Origin: an uncultured Faecalibacterium sp.
GTDB taxonomy: Bacteria > Bacillota > Clostridia > Oscillospirales > Ruminococcaceae
Direction of reading: 5' to 3'
Assembly: GCA_934526125.1 (NCBI GenBank)
Contig: CAKSZU010000009.1
Span: forward strand, 1 to 40,776
Length of the DNA: 40,776 nt
In this document: positions 1-9,787 of the stretch, in pieces
Numbering within the stretch: position 1 is the stretch's first letter
Layout: each line of letters begins with the position of its first letter
Position numbers and translations under genes: made by a program
The notes under the pieces: model-generated
The model's input: only the letters and a program-made list of their open reading frames with translations
Databases searched by the model: none
What the model was told of the DNA's origin: nothing

Positions 1-26
1 AGATGAGCAAGGAACTGTACGAATGA
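1..26 (+). CDS. Possible 3' end of an upstream gene
   Basis: The first 26 bases can be read as the last codons of a plus-strand gene ending in ...SKELYE with a TGA stop at 24-26. A strong terminator hairpin starts ten bases later, which is the usual arrangement for a gene end. Only seven or eight residues are visible, so no function can be given and the reading could be chance. Confidence 0.3.
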
Positions 27-35
27 GCAAAAAAG

Positions 36-66
36 AAGCACGAAGGCCGAAACCTTCGTGCTTTTT
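36..66. terminator. Bidirectional rho-independent terminator
   Basis: An 11-bp perfect stem (36-46 with 53-63) and a 6-nt loop are flanked by a T-run on the right and an A-run on the left. It can therefore end transcription from the left on the plus strand and from the tRNA gene on the minus strand. Confidence 0.85.
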
Positions 67-143
67 TGGTGGGCCAGCCAGGACTTGAACCCGGGACCAA
101 GCGGTTATGAGCCGCCAGCTCTGACCAACTGAGCTACTAGCCC
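67..143 (-). tRNA. tRNA with CAU anticodon, probably tRNA-Ile2 (lysidine type)
   Basis: A complete 77-nt cloverleaf is seen on the minus strand with an encoded CCA end at 67-69. The acceptor stem is GGGCTAG/CTGGCCC, and the anticodon loop reads CTCATAA (anticodon CAT) on a GGCGG/CCGCT-type stem. The anticodon arm and following TTGGTC resemble known tRNA-Ile(CAU) genes whose C34 is changed to lysidine by TilS more than elongator tRNA-Met. The C4-G69 acceptor pair, one of the TilS determinants described in E. coli, is present. Elongator Met remains possible; fMet is excluded because bases 1 and 72 pair. Confidence 0.85.
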
Positions 144-173
144 GCATCTCCGCAATGACAGAATGCACCAAAC

Positions 174-202
174 AGTATAACAAAAAAAACGCAAAATGAA
201 AA
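174..202 (-). promoter_or_regulatory. Probable promoter of the tRNA gene
   Basis: The minus strand has a consensus -10 TATACT (174-179) about 30 bp before the mature tRNA 5' end. The -35 (TTTTCA, 197-202, 17-bp spacer) is weak, but a T-rich tract lies between them. Confidence 0.45.
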
Positions 203-217
203 GCATTCCCCGCAAAA

Positions 218-637
218 TTATTTTGTGCGGTGGGCTTCCAGCTTCTGCTCCATGAAATGGTCCAGCATCTCCTGCGGGAACAGCGGCTCCTTGTAGCCGA
301 AGGCTTCCCGGATGAAGATCAGGGTCGCGATGGTCTGCCGCCCCGGGTCCAGCCGGAGGGTGTACAGGGTATCCAGCGGCTGCCGGGTGGGCTGGTGGAG
401 CGTCAGGTGGAGCAGAAAGCCGCCGTCGTTTTCCCGGCGGCACTCGTAGGCGAACTCGTCGTCGGGGCTGTGCCTGTCCAGACGGTCGAAGCAGTCGTCC
501 AGCGGCAGGTCGGTGCGGAACTCAGACAGCCCGCTGGGGCCGTACTGGCTGCGGCGGGCGTTTTCGCGCCGGGTGAGCAGAAAGACGATGCAGCCCAGCG
601 CAGCCGCCAGCAGAATGATGGAGATCACAGAATTCAT
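218..637 (-). CDS. Small membrane-anchored protein of unknown function
   Basis: The predicted protein has 139 residues. Residues 2-20 form one hydrophobic membrane segment directly followed by basic residues (TRRENARR), so the remaining acidic and hydrophilic part probably lies in the cytoplasm. The ATG is preceded by GGAGGGGG at a normal distance. I do not recognise a family. It is transcribed away from the next membrane protein gene (750-1247), and the two promoters share one palindrome. The gene ends about 75 bp before the tRNA gene with no obvious terminator between. Confidence 0.75.
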   Translation of the reverse strand: MNSVISIILLAAALGCIVFLLTRRENARRSQYGPSGLSEFRTDLPLDDCFDRLDRHSPDDEFAYECRRENDGGFLLHLTLHQPTRQPLDTLYTLRLDPGRQTIATLIFIREAFGYKEPLFPQEMLDHFMEQKLEAHRTK

Positions 638-675
638 GGGTACCCCCTCCGGAAATTTTGAGCCAAGTTTTCCTT

Positions 676-710
676 ATTGTAACACAACCTGCGGAAAATT
701 GTGTTATAAT
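676..710. promoter_or_regulatory. Overlapping divergent promoters inside one palindrome
   Basis: The perfect inverted repeat TAACACAA (680-687) / TTGTGTTA (699-706) with an 11-bp centre sits between the two divergent genes. Each arm runs into an extended -10 box: TGT-TATAAT ending at 710 on the plus strand and TGT-TACAAT ending at 676 on the minus strand. One protein bound here could control both directions. Confidence 0.6.
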
Positions 711-749
711 ATTTGAAACATTTCAAAATTTTGCTGGAGGGGTCCCCTT

Positions 750-1247
750 ATGAAACTCAAATTCACCCACAAAACCTGGTATTTCTTCCTGCTGTGCGCG
801 GCGGCAGCTTCCATGCTCAACGGCTTTGCCGTGCTGGGCGGCATGGACTTCTCGTTTCTGGAGATGGTGGCGTTCTGCATCACCGGCATCACCATCCTGT
901 TCCTGGCGGCCGAGAAGGGCTCGCCGGTCCGGAACAAGCAGCAGTATTTCCTGATCTTTGTCCTGCTGATGCTCAGCTATGTCATGAGCGGCTGGCTGGC
1001 CTATCTGTGTTCGGCGCTGGTCTGGCCCGCCCTGCTGGCTCTGGAATACAAGCAGGGCAAGGCGATCCAGCGGCAGCTCCAGCTGGTGGGTGCCGCCGAA
1101 GTGCTTCATCTGGTCTTTATCCTGCTGACGGTCTACGGCGGCATGACCGGCCTGAGCTTCTGGGCCAACCTGCTCTGGGTGCTGCTGGCCTGCGCCCGCG
1201 GCTGGGCCGCCCTGAGCCTGTACAAGATGCAGGAGGAGACCCTGTGA
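750..1247 (+). CDS. Polytopic membrane protein, unknown family
   Basis: The protein has 165 residues and about five hydrophobic segments (roughly 10-28, 36-54, 66-92, 108-130 and 133-152). There is no signal peptide cleavage motif and no catalytic motif that I recognise. The ribosome binding site GGAGGGG (736-742) lies inside a small GGGGTCCCC palindrome that could partly hide it. The stop codon overlaps the GTG start of the next gene by four bases, so the two are almost certainly translated together and may act in the same envelope process. Confidence 0.75.
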   Translation: MKLKFTHKTWYFFLLCAAAASMLNGFAVLGGMDFSFLEMVAFCITGITILFLAAEKGSPVRNKQQYFLIFVLLMLSYVMSGWLAYLCSALVWPALLALEYKQGKAIQRQLQLVGAAEVLHLVFILLTVYGGMTGLSFWANLLWVLLACARGWAALSLYKMQEETL

Positions 1248-2518
1248 CCCAGCGCCGGCGGACGCCCCGGCGCAGACGCCGGTTCGGGCGGCGGGTCTTT
1301 CTGGCGGGTCTCGGCGGCATGTTCTGCGCAGCCGGGGCCTTTTTTCTGCACCGGGCCGCAGGCGCTGCCGCGTCCGGGGTGCCTGCTTTCTCCGCTGTTC
1401 CGGAAACAAACCCTGCTTTGCCCCGCGGAGAGTGGCGGGCCGTCTGGGTCAGCTATCTGGAGCTGGCCGCCATGGACTTTTCGTCTGAGGATGCCTTCCG
1501 GGCCGGGGCCGCTGCCCTGATGGACAACTGCCTGTCCCTCGGGCTGAACACCGTACTGGTGCAGGTGCGGCCTTTCGGGGATGCCCTCTACCGCAGCAGC
1601 CTGTTCCCGTGGAGCCATCTCTGCACCGGCGTGCAGGGGCAGGACCCCGGGTTCGACCCGCTGGACGTCCTGCTGACCGAGGCCCACAGCCGGGGGCTCT
1701 CGCTGGAAGCCTGGGTCAACCCCTACCGGCTGAAAAGCTCTGCTTCCCTGCCTGGGACCATCGCCCCGGACAATCTGATCTGCACCCATCCGGACTGGAT
1801 CTGCACCGCGGGCGATGGGGTCTACCTGAACCCGGCCATCCCGGAGGCCGCCGACTATGTGGTGCAGGGCGTGGCGGAGATCGTCCGGAACTACGCCGTG
1901 GACGGCATCCATTTTGACGACTACTTCTACCCTTCCACCGACCCGGCCCTGGACGCCGCCCAGTATGCCGGTGTCCGGGATGTCGATCTGGCCGCCTGGC
2001 GGCGGGACAACGTGACCCGGCTGGTCAAGTCCGCCCACGATGCCGTCAAGGCCGCCGATCCCACCCTGCGGTTCGGGGTCAGCCCCCAGGGCAACCCGGA
2101 CAACGATCTGAACCAGCAGTACAGCGATATTTCCAGCTGGCTGACCCTTTCCGGGGAGGAGGCCGTGGTGGATTATCTCTGCCCGCAGGTCTACTGGGGC
2201 TACGGCTATCAGCTGCAGTCCGGCAGCACCCGCTTTGCCTTCGAGAACATCGTCCCCGAGTGGATGGCCATGCCCCGGGCCGGGGATGTCGCCCTGTATT
2301 TCGGGCTGGGGGCCTACCGGGTGGACGCCGGGGACGGCGGGGCCAACGCCGACAGCACCAGCCAGTGGTGCACCGGCAGCGCGCTTGCCCGGCAGGTGAC
2401 GGACCTGCGCGGTCAGGGGGCGGACGGCTGGGCGCTGTACCGGTACGGTTCCCTGTTCGGCCCGGGGCAGCCGGGCTCTGCCGCCGAATGTGCGGCTCTG
2501 GCCGCCCTCAACGGCTAA
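1244..2518 (+). CDS. GHL10-type glycoside hydrolase-like protein with a Tat signal
   Basis: The product is 424 residues. The GTG start at 1244 overlaps the preceding stop and has AGGAGG six bases upstream. The N-terminus is very arginine-rich and contains a twin-arginine motif, GRRVFLAGLGG (residues 15-25), followed by a hydrophobic stretch and an alanine-rich cleavage region near residue 43. The mature part begins with RAVWVSYLEL and contains the features of the GHL10/DUF187 (YngK-like) TIM-barrel family: a QVRPFGDALY segment, EAWVNPYRL, DGIHFDDYFYP and CPQVYWG. Such proteins are thought to act on peptidoglycan or other envelope glycans; the substrate cannot be read here. The predicted export route (folded, via Tat) is unusual for the family. 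Confidence 0.85.
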   Translation: MTQRRRTPRRRRRFGRRVFLAGLGGMFCAAGAFFLHRAAGAAASGVPAFSAVPETNPALPRGEWRAVWVSYLELAAMDFSSEDAFRAGAAALMDNCLSLGLNTVLVQVRPFGDALYRSSLFPWSHLCTGVQGQDPGFDPLDVLLTEAHSRGLSLEAWVNPYRLKSSASLPGTIAPDNLICTHPDWICTAGDGVYLNPAIPEAADYVVQGVAEIVRNYAVDGIHFDDYFYPSTDPALDAAQYAGVRDVDLAAWRRDNVTRLVKSAHDAVKAADPTLRFGVSPQGNPDNDLNQQYSDISSWLTLSGEEAVVDYLCPQVYWGYGYQLQSGSTRFAFENIVPEWMAMPRAGDVALYFGLGAYRVDAGDGGANADSTSQWCTGSALARQVTDLRGQGADGWALYRYGSLFGPGQPGSAAECAALAALNG

Positions 2519-2533
2519 GACGTGCAAAATCTC

Positions 2534-2562
2534 TTGTAAGCCGAAAAAATTTGCGGTATACT
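2534..2562 (+). promoter_or_regulatory. Sigma-A promoter of the lipoprotein-flippase cluster
   Basis: TTGTAA (2534-2539), a 17-bp spacer and TATACT (2557-2562) lie 58 bp before the lipoprotein start. Confidence 0.75.
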
Positions 2563-2620
2563 ATGGTATCATGTAAAAATGCCGCATTTTCTGATCTGCT
2601 GTTTCTGAGGATACAAAAAC

Positions 2621-3166
2621 ATGAAAAGAACAAAGCGAATCCTAGCTTTCCTGCTGGCCGGTGTGCTGGCGGTCCTGATGTTCACGGGCTGCAAAAGCAC
2701 CCTGACCGGGATCGCCCACAAGGTCCTCGGCACCTCCAACGAGGTGCAGGAGGAGGACACCACCCAGTGGGCCGCCCCCAGCGAAGACACCCTGATGATC
2801 GACGGCATCGCCGACACCACGGCCAAATATGCCACTGCCCAGGTCAACGGGGCGCTGAACATCGTGTTCAACGGCATCTGGAGCCGCCAGACCGACTATT
2901 TCACCGTGCCCAGCGGGATGATCAGCGTCTACGGCTGCGGTACCACCGACGGCGGAAGCCAGAAGTTCAAGGTCTCGGTCTGGAAAAAGGTGGACAACGG
3001 GGCCCAGTATGTGGACAACACCACCTTCTACTTTAACGCCGACGGCCAGAACTATCACTGCGACATCGACGGACTGGACCCCAATGCCAGCTATCGGATC
3101 ACGATCTCCTATGATTCCAGCCGGTACTATCTTTACGGCCTGATGAAGGTGGCGGGGATCGGCTGA
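2621..3166 (+). CDS. Predicted lipoprotein
   Basis: The protein has 181 residues. It starts with KRTKR and a hydrophobic segment ending in the lipobox MFTGC, so Cys24 should be lipidated and the protein held on the outer face of the membrane. The rest is beta-rich with many aromatic and Gly/Asp/Asn turns. Its end (GLDPNASYRITI, then SSRYYLYG) looks like the last strands of an immunoglobulin or fibronectin-III-like fold, as in binding or scaffold modules. No catalytic motif is visible. The stop overlaps the next start (TGATG), so it is co-translated with the EamA transporter. Confidence 0.75.
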   Translation: MKRTKRILAFLLAGVLAVLMFTGCKSTLTGIAHKVLGTSNEVQEEDTTQWAAPSEDTLMIDGIADTTAKYATAQVNGALNIVFNGIWSRQTDYFTVPSGMISVYGCGTTDGGSQKFKVSVWKKVDNGAQYVDNTTFYFNADGQNYHCDIDGLDPNASYRITISYDSSRYYLYGLMKVAGIG

Positions 3167-4095
3167 TGAACACACAGACCCGACATTCTCTCATGCTGAT
3201 GCTCTGCGCCTTTATCTGGGGCACGGCCTTCGTGGCCCAGAGCGCAGGCTCCGGCATGGGGGCTTATTCCTTTCTGGCCGGACGCAGCTGGCTGGCCGTT
3301 CTGGTGCTGATGCCCACCGTTTATGCCTTTGACGCACTCCGCCGCCGGCAGGGCACTGCCTATGGCTGGCCCAAAGCCCCCACCGACCGCAAGAACCTGC
3401 TGACCGCCGGTTTCTGCTGCGGCACCCTGCTGTTTGCGGCCTCCGCCGCCCAGCAGATCGGCATCACCCTGAACCCCTCCACGGCAAAGGCCGGTTTCCT
3501 CACCGCCATGTATGTGGTGCTGGTGCCGGTGTTCGGCCTGTTTCTGGGGCGGCGGGGCAATGCCCGGCTCTGGCTGAGCATGGTCATCGCCGTGGGCGGG
3601 CTCTGGCTGCTGTGCATGAAGAACGGTTTCGGCGGCATCGAGGCCAGCGACTGGATCCTGCTGAGCTGCGCCGTGCTGTTCAGTTTCCAGATCATGGCGG
3701 TGGATCATTTTTCGCCGCTGGTGGACGGTGTGCGGCTGAGCCTGCTGCAGTTTCTGGTGGTGGCGGTGGAAAGCACCGCTGCCGCTTTCCTGTTCGAGAA
3801 CCCGACCCTCGCGGAATTCGGCGAGAATCTGCTGCCGCTGCTCTACTGCGGTGTGTTGTCCAGCGGGGTCGCCTACACCCTGCAGATCCTGGGACAGAAA
3901 GATCTGAACCCCGCCATCGCCAGCCTGATCATGTGCCTGGAAAGCGTGTTCAGCGCCCTGGGCGGCTGGCTGATCCTGCACCAGACCCTCTCGGTGCGGG
4001 AAGGCGTGGGCTGTGCCCTGATCTTTTCTGCCGTGGTCCTGGCCCAGCTTCCGGTGGAAGAGTGGTTTCCATGCCGCAGCGCAAGCCGGAAGTGA
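3166..4095 (+). CDS. EamA/DMT-family transporter
   Basis: The product has 309 residues and about ten membrane segments arranged as two EamA repeats. The first opens with LCAFIWGTAFVAQ and includes the STAKAGFLTAMYVVLVPVFG segment; the second contains LLYCGVLSSGVAYTLQ and ASLIMCLESVFSALGGWL, both typical of drug/metabolite exporters of the RhaT/EamA type. The transported compound cannot be told; family members export amino acids, nucleobases or other metabolites. The last 25 bases overlap the following metalloprotease gene. Confidence 0.9.
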   Translation: MNTQTRHSLMLMLCAFIWGTAFVAQSAGSGMGAYSFLAGRSWLAVLVLMPTVYAFDALRRRQGTAYGWPKAPTDRKNLLTAGFCCGTLLFAASAAQQIGITLNPSTAKAGFLTAMYVVLVPVFGLFLGRRGNARLWLSMVIAVGGLWLLCMKNGFGGIEASDWILLSCAVLFSFQIMAVDHFSPLVDGVRLSLLQFLVVAVESTAAAFLFENPTLAEFGENLLPLLYCGVLSSGVAYTLQILGQKDLNPAIASLIMCLESVFSALGGWLILHQTLSVREGVGCALIFSAVVLAQLPVEEWFPCRSASRK

Positions 4096-4643
4096 CCCCG
4101 CGCACGGCCGCCGGCATTTCGTATGAGCTGACCCGGAAAAAGGTCAAGCGGCTCAACCTGCACGTCCGGCGGGACGGCTCGGTGGCAGTCAGCATCCCGC
4201 TGCGCACCGCCCCGGAACAGGCCGACCGCTTTGTGGCCGAACAGGCACAGTGGATCCGGGAGGCACAGTCCCGGCAGCTGCGGCGGGCCGTGCTGGAGGA
4301 CCAGCCTCTGCCTTCCAAAGCCGAGGCGCTGGCCTGTTTCACGGCCCTGAGCGACAAGGTCTTCCCGGCCTTTGCCGATGTGCTGGAAGGCCAGAAGCCC
4401 GTCATCAAGGTGCGGGACATGACCAGCCGGTGGGGCGTTTGCTGCATGGGCAAACGGCAGATCACCTTTGCCCTGCAGCTGTACAATATGCCCCCCGCGG
4501 CGCAGATCTATGTGGTGGTCCACGAATACTGCCACTTTCTGCAGCCCAACCACAGCCCGGCCTTCTGGGCCGAGGTGGAGAAGCTTCTGCCGGACTGGAA
4601 GGCCCGGCGCGATCTGCTGAAGCATCAATCATCAAACCCATAG
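4071..4643 (+). CDS. YgjP-like zinc metallopeptidase (SprT/DUF45 type)
   Basis: The protein has 190 residues starting from the ATG at 4071, which lies inside the end of the EamA gene and is preceded by GGAAG. The N-terminal half is the basic strand-rich region of this family (YELTRKKVKRLNLHVRRDG). The C-terminal half has RDMTSRWGVCC followed by the zinc motif HEYCH and the third ligand region NHSPAFW. These are the hallmarks of the YgjP/WLM-type M48-like metallopeptidases. The physiological substrate is not known. It has no signal peptide and is expected in the cytoplasm. Confidence 0.88.
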   Translation: MPQRKPEVTPRTAAGISYELTRKKVKRLNLHVRRDGSVAVSIPLRTAPEQADRFVAEQAQWIREAQSRQLRRAVLEDQPLPSKAEALACFTALSDKVFPAFADVLEGQKPVIKVRDMTSRWGVCCMGKRQITFALQLYNMPPAAQIYVVVHEYCHFLQPNHSPAFWAEVEKLLPDWKARRDLLKHQSSNP

Positions 4644-4658
4644 GAGCGTGTAACTTTC

Positions 4659-6149
4659 GTGGAACGTGAAAACAACACTTCCGGCGGCGACAAATACTCC
4701 AAGCTGGCCGGAAATACCATCATCTTTGCCATCTCGAGCTTTTCGTCCAAGCTGCTGACGCTGCTGGTCCAGCCTTTCCTGACCTACGCCATGGCCGAGA
4801 TCTCCGACCTCGGCCTGTCCAAGATCCTGAGCCAGTACGCCAACCTGCTGATCCCCTTTGTGTCCATGGGCATGTCCAATGCCATCATCCGGTTCGGTCT
4901 GGACAAGGGCAACAGCGAGAAGCAGGTCTTCACCAACGGCCTGCTGACCATCCTGGGCGGCTTCGGCATCCTGATCCTCTGCTGGCCCATCGCGCAGTTC
5001 CTGCCCGACATGGCCCAGTACGGCTTCCTCATCTACATCTATGTCCTCATGAGCTGTCTGCGGACCCTCTGCACCCAGTTCGTGCGCAGCCGCCAGTGGA
5101 ATAAACTGGTGGCCGTGGACGGCATCCTGTGTACCTTTGCCACCCTGATGTTCTATGTGCTGTATCTGGTGGGCTTCCACTGGGGCGCCAACGGCTACCT
5201 GCTGGCCATCATCAGCGGCGACTTCGTCAGTGTGCTCTTCCTCTGCGTCACCGGAAAACTGTGGAACTATGTGGAACTCCGGGGCCTGAACAAGACCCTG
5301 TGGCGGCAGATGCTCCGCTTCTCCCTGCCCATGATCCCCGCCCAGATCAGCTTCTGGGTCATCAACGCCTCCGACCTGTTCTTCGTCCGTGAGATGTGCA
5401 GCGGACTGGACGGCCACAACGGCGACGCCTGGAGCGGTCTGCTCTCCACCGGCTACTTCCTGCCCACCATCCTGACCACCCTGGGTCTGATCTTCTACGA
5501 CGCCTGGCAGCTCTCGGCTGTGACCGAGGAGGATGGCCGCGCCCGGTTCTTCACCAAGATCTTCCGCACCTATTCCAGCGTACTGTTCTGCTGCGCCGCC
5601 GGGATCATCTGGCTCTGCCGCCCGGTCATGCACGTGATGAAGTCCAACTACTACTACGCCTGGCACTTCGTCCCCTTCCTGACGCTGGCGTCCACCTGCA
5701 GCTGCTTCAACCAGTTCCTGAACAGCGCCTATGTGGTCAACAAGAAATCCACCCACAGCCTGTGGACCATGCTGGCCGGTGCCGTGAGCAACTGCATCAT
5801 GAACTACTTCTTCATCAAGTGGTGGGGCCCCATCGGTGCCACCGTGGCCTCCTTCCTGGGGCTTGGCATCGTGTTCGTGCTGCGGGCACTGGACGCCCAT
5901 AAGATGATCGGCATGTCCATCCACCCGGGCCGGGTCGCCCTGAACTTCGGCATTCTGGCCGGGGAGGCCTTCCTGCTGCTGGCAGAGCCCCCGCTCTACG
6001 GCCTGTGGACCGGACTGATCACCGCCGCCGTGATCCTCTTCAACTTTGCCGGCGTCTGGGCCATGGCCCGGATGATCCTGCCCAAGGTCTTCGGCCGCCG
6101 GGGCAGGGCACTGGTCGCCGCTGTGGACAGCTGGGCAAGGAAAAAATAA
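4659..6149 (+). CDS. Wzx-type polysaccharide flippase
   Basis: The product has 496 residues, with a GTG start at 4659 and AGGAG 12 bases upstream. It has about 12-14 membrane segments and the polysaccharide biosynthesis (MATE/MOP superfamily) signature, including an N-terminal GNTIIFAISSFSSKLLTLLV helix and a second-half helix MIPAQISFWVINASD. Family members flip lipid-linked oligosaccharides to the outer face of the membrane. No glycosyltransferase genes are nearby, so it appears to work with components encoded elsewhere. It ends the cluster and is followed by a bidirectional terminator. Confidence 0.88.
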   Translation: MERENNTSGGDKYSKLAGNTIIFAISSFSSKLLTLLVQPFLTYAMAEISDLGLSKILSQYANLLIPFVSMGMSNAIIRFGLDKGNSEKQVFTNGLLTILGGFGILILCWPIAQFLPDMAQYGFLIYIYVLMSCLRTLCTQFVRSRQWNKLVAVDGILCTFATLMFYVLYLVGFHWGANGYLLAIISGDFVSVLFLCVTGKLWNYVELRGLNKTLWRQMLRFSLPMIPAQISFWVINASDLFFVREMCSGLDGHNGDAWSGLLSTGYFLPTILTTLGLIFYDAWQLSAVTEEDGRARFFTKIFRTYSSVLFCCAAGIIWLCRPVMHVMKSNYYYAWHFVPFLTLASTCSCFNQFLNSAYVVNKKSTHSLWTMLAGAVSNCIMNYFFIKWWGPIGATVASFLGLGIVFVLRALDAHKMIGMSIHPGRVALNFGILAGEAFLLLAEPPLYGLWTGLITAAVILFNFAGVWAMARMILPKVFGRRGRALVAAVDSWARKK

Positions 6150-6150
6150 A

Positions 6151-6196
6151 GATAGCAAAAAAATCGGAGTACGATGTACTCCGATTTTTTGCTATC
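6151..6196. terminator. Bidirectional terminator between flippase and metH
   Basis: A long inverted repeat, gatagc...gctatc, encloses ATCGGAGTAC/GTACTCCGAT with an A-run on one side and a T-run on the other. It serves both converging genes. Confidence 0.9.
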
Positions 6197-6209
6197 AGGT
6201 CAAACAGGA

Positions 6210-8631
<2,422 letters not shown>

Positions 8632-8645
<14 letters not shown>

Positions 8646-9321
8646 AGGTAATTCCCCTCTTTCGGTATTCGCATCGGGTGCGCAGCACACAGTGCCCGCA
8701 CCCCGCCAGATGTCCTCTGACCGGATGATCACTGACCCCCAGCAGAGCCGTGATGCTCTTGCGCGGGGTCATCAGGTCGTTGTCTGTCACGCAGAGCCCC
8801 GCGCGGCGGGCGGTGTCCAGCGCCGCCGCCACCAGCGGCTGCACCGCGATGGGCCAGTCGCCGTACCCCGGCGAATAGCGGCCGGTGAGATACCGGCCCT
8901 GCCGGGCGGCCCACTGCCGCAGCTCTGCTTCCGCGGCGTCCGCCGCCTGTTCTGCCAGGGCAGACCCCAGAGCGTCCGAGGCCACCCCGGCGGCAATGTC
9001 GCCCACCCCGGCGCGGCGGATCTGCCCGTCCACCCCGGGGCCGAGGGTCACCGCCAGAAGAAGAGCGGTATCGCATCCTTCCAGATGACGGTACACATCC
9101 TCCCCCTGTAAGATCCCGGCCCGCGTCAGGCTGTCGGTCCCGGCTTCCAGCCAGACCGCCCGGGGGGTGGCCGCCGCCAGCAGCGGCACGGCGCATTTTT
9201 CCAGCAGCGCCCGGGTGGCGGCGTCTGTTTCGCCGCGGGCACCGAAATACCGCGCCGCCGTTTTCAGATCGATGCTGTCCGGCTTTTCCAGCCGCAGCGG
9301 CATACTTGGCCCGATGTCCAT
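8632..9321 (-). CDS. Free-standing MetH reactivation-domain protein
   Basis: The product has 229 residues and matches the vitamin B12-dependent methionine synthase activation domain. This domain uses S-adenosylmethionine and reduced flavodoxin to rescue oxidised cob(II)alamin in MetH. The typical SAM-binding region is seen as RYSPGYGDWP and NDLMTPRKSITALLGVSD. The last 35 residues have a cysteine group (GCGHCVLRTRCEYRKRG), which may bind metal. The ATG at 9321 has a GGGGGG-type ribosome site. Gene order, overlap with metH and the shared promoter show that the two proteins form one enzyme in two pieces. Confidence 0.88.
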
Positions 9322-9354
9322 CGGCCTGTCCCCCCTTTTTGTAGAAGTGGTCTC

Positions 9355-9383
9355 AGTATACCGCATCCGGGATTTTCCGTCAA
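9355..9383 (-). promoter_or_regulatory. Promoter of the reactivation protein-metH operon
   Basis: On the minus strand, TTGACG (9378-9383), a 17-bp spacer and TATACT (9355-9360) precede the operon by 33 bp. It stands back to back with the metY promoter, 36 bp apart. Confidence 0.85.
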
Positions 9384-9419
9384 CGATGGGAATTTTTCGG
9401 ATTTTTTGCAATAAACCTA

Positions 9420-9448
9420 TTGACAATCTGGGTAAATGGGGATATAAT
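9420..9448 (+). promoter_or_regulatory. Perfect consensus sigma-A promoter of metY
   Basis: TTGACA (9420-9425), a 17-bp spacer and TATAAT (9443-9448) match the consensus exactly. The predicted leader RNA before metY is about 330 nt, which allows control within the leader. A small hairpin CCACAA/TTGTGG (9462-9476) lies near the RNA 5' end. Confidence 0.92.
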
Positions 9449-9542
9449 CCAGACAACAAATCCACAAATCTTGTGGGGAATTGAAACTGAGATCCCCCGA
9501 AGCGATAGAGGATTGGGAAATTTCGGAAAGGAGGGCATCAAT

Positions 9543-9671
9543 ATGACGCTGATCTGGAAAAACCTGCTTCACGCGAACTTCCGCTGTGGGCGAATGTACA
9601 CACTCCGGGCAGAATGTTTGACCGAGCGCTGTGCATTGCCCTCTGCAGACCGAATGTGTATGCGAATGTGA
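9543..9671 (+). CDS. Putative 42-aa Cys/Met leader peptide of metY
   Basis: A 42-codon reading frame starts 7 bases after AAAGGAGGG, one of the best ribosome sites in the window. The peptide has four Cys and five Met and ends in RMCMRM. The relatively unusual Arg codon CGA occurs three times, each time directly before ATG. There is no resemblance to an enzyme. It sits between the metY promoter and a terminator placed 47 bp before metY, as expected of an attenuation leader. An alternative is that the RNA repeats (GAATGT, five copies between 9592 and 9720) matter and the peptide is incidental. Confidence 0.65.
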   Translation: MTLIWKNLLHANFRCGRMYTLRAECLTERCALPSADRMCMRM

Positions 9672-9741
9672 AGGCAGCCTGCCGCTCAGAGCTGATTTTT
9701 TGCCCGGTTCACTGGAATGTGTGCAGTGACCGGGATTTTTT
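9605..9741 (+). promoter_or_regulatory. Putative transcription attenuator of metY
   Basis: CCGGGCAGAA (9605-9614), inside the leader frame, can pair with TTTTGCCCGG (9698-9707; nine Watson-Crick pairs and one GU). That pairing takes away the 5' arm of the terminator at 9703-9741. A competing local hairpin, GGGCA (9607-9611) with TGCCC (9637-9641), would free the terminator. Ribosome stalling in the leader upstream of codon 21 would leave 9605-9614 open. The pairings are read directly; the mechanism is inferred. Confidence 0.6.
9703..9741 (+). terminator. Leader terminator before metY
   Basis: The stem CCCGGTTCACTG (9703-9714) / CAGTGACCGGG (9724-9734) has one bulged T and is followed by six T residues. 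It lies between promoter and metY, so full expression of metY needs read-through. Confidence 0.85.
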
Positions 9742-9787
9742 ATACGTCAGGATTATACGATAAGTACAGATAGAGAGGTATATTGCA

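Noticed and set aside
1133..2527. A 464-codon minus-strand frame opposite the GHL10 gene
   Set aside because: Antisense shadow; the plus strand has clear family motifs and a coupled start.
4632..6158. A 508-codon minus-strand frame opposite the flippase gene
   Set aside because: Low-complexity His/Gln/Gly/Asp composition typical of the antisense frame of a membrane protein gene.
9449..9787. SAM or other known riboswitch in the metY leader
   Set aside because: The conserved SAM-I core bases (such as GAUGA with CCGGCAACC) are not found; a coding leader with terminator fits better.
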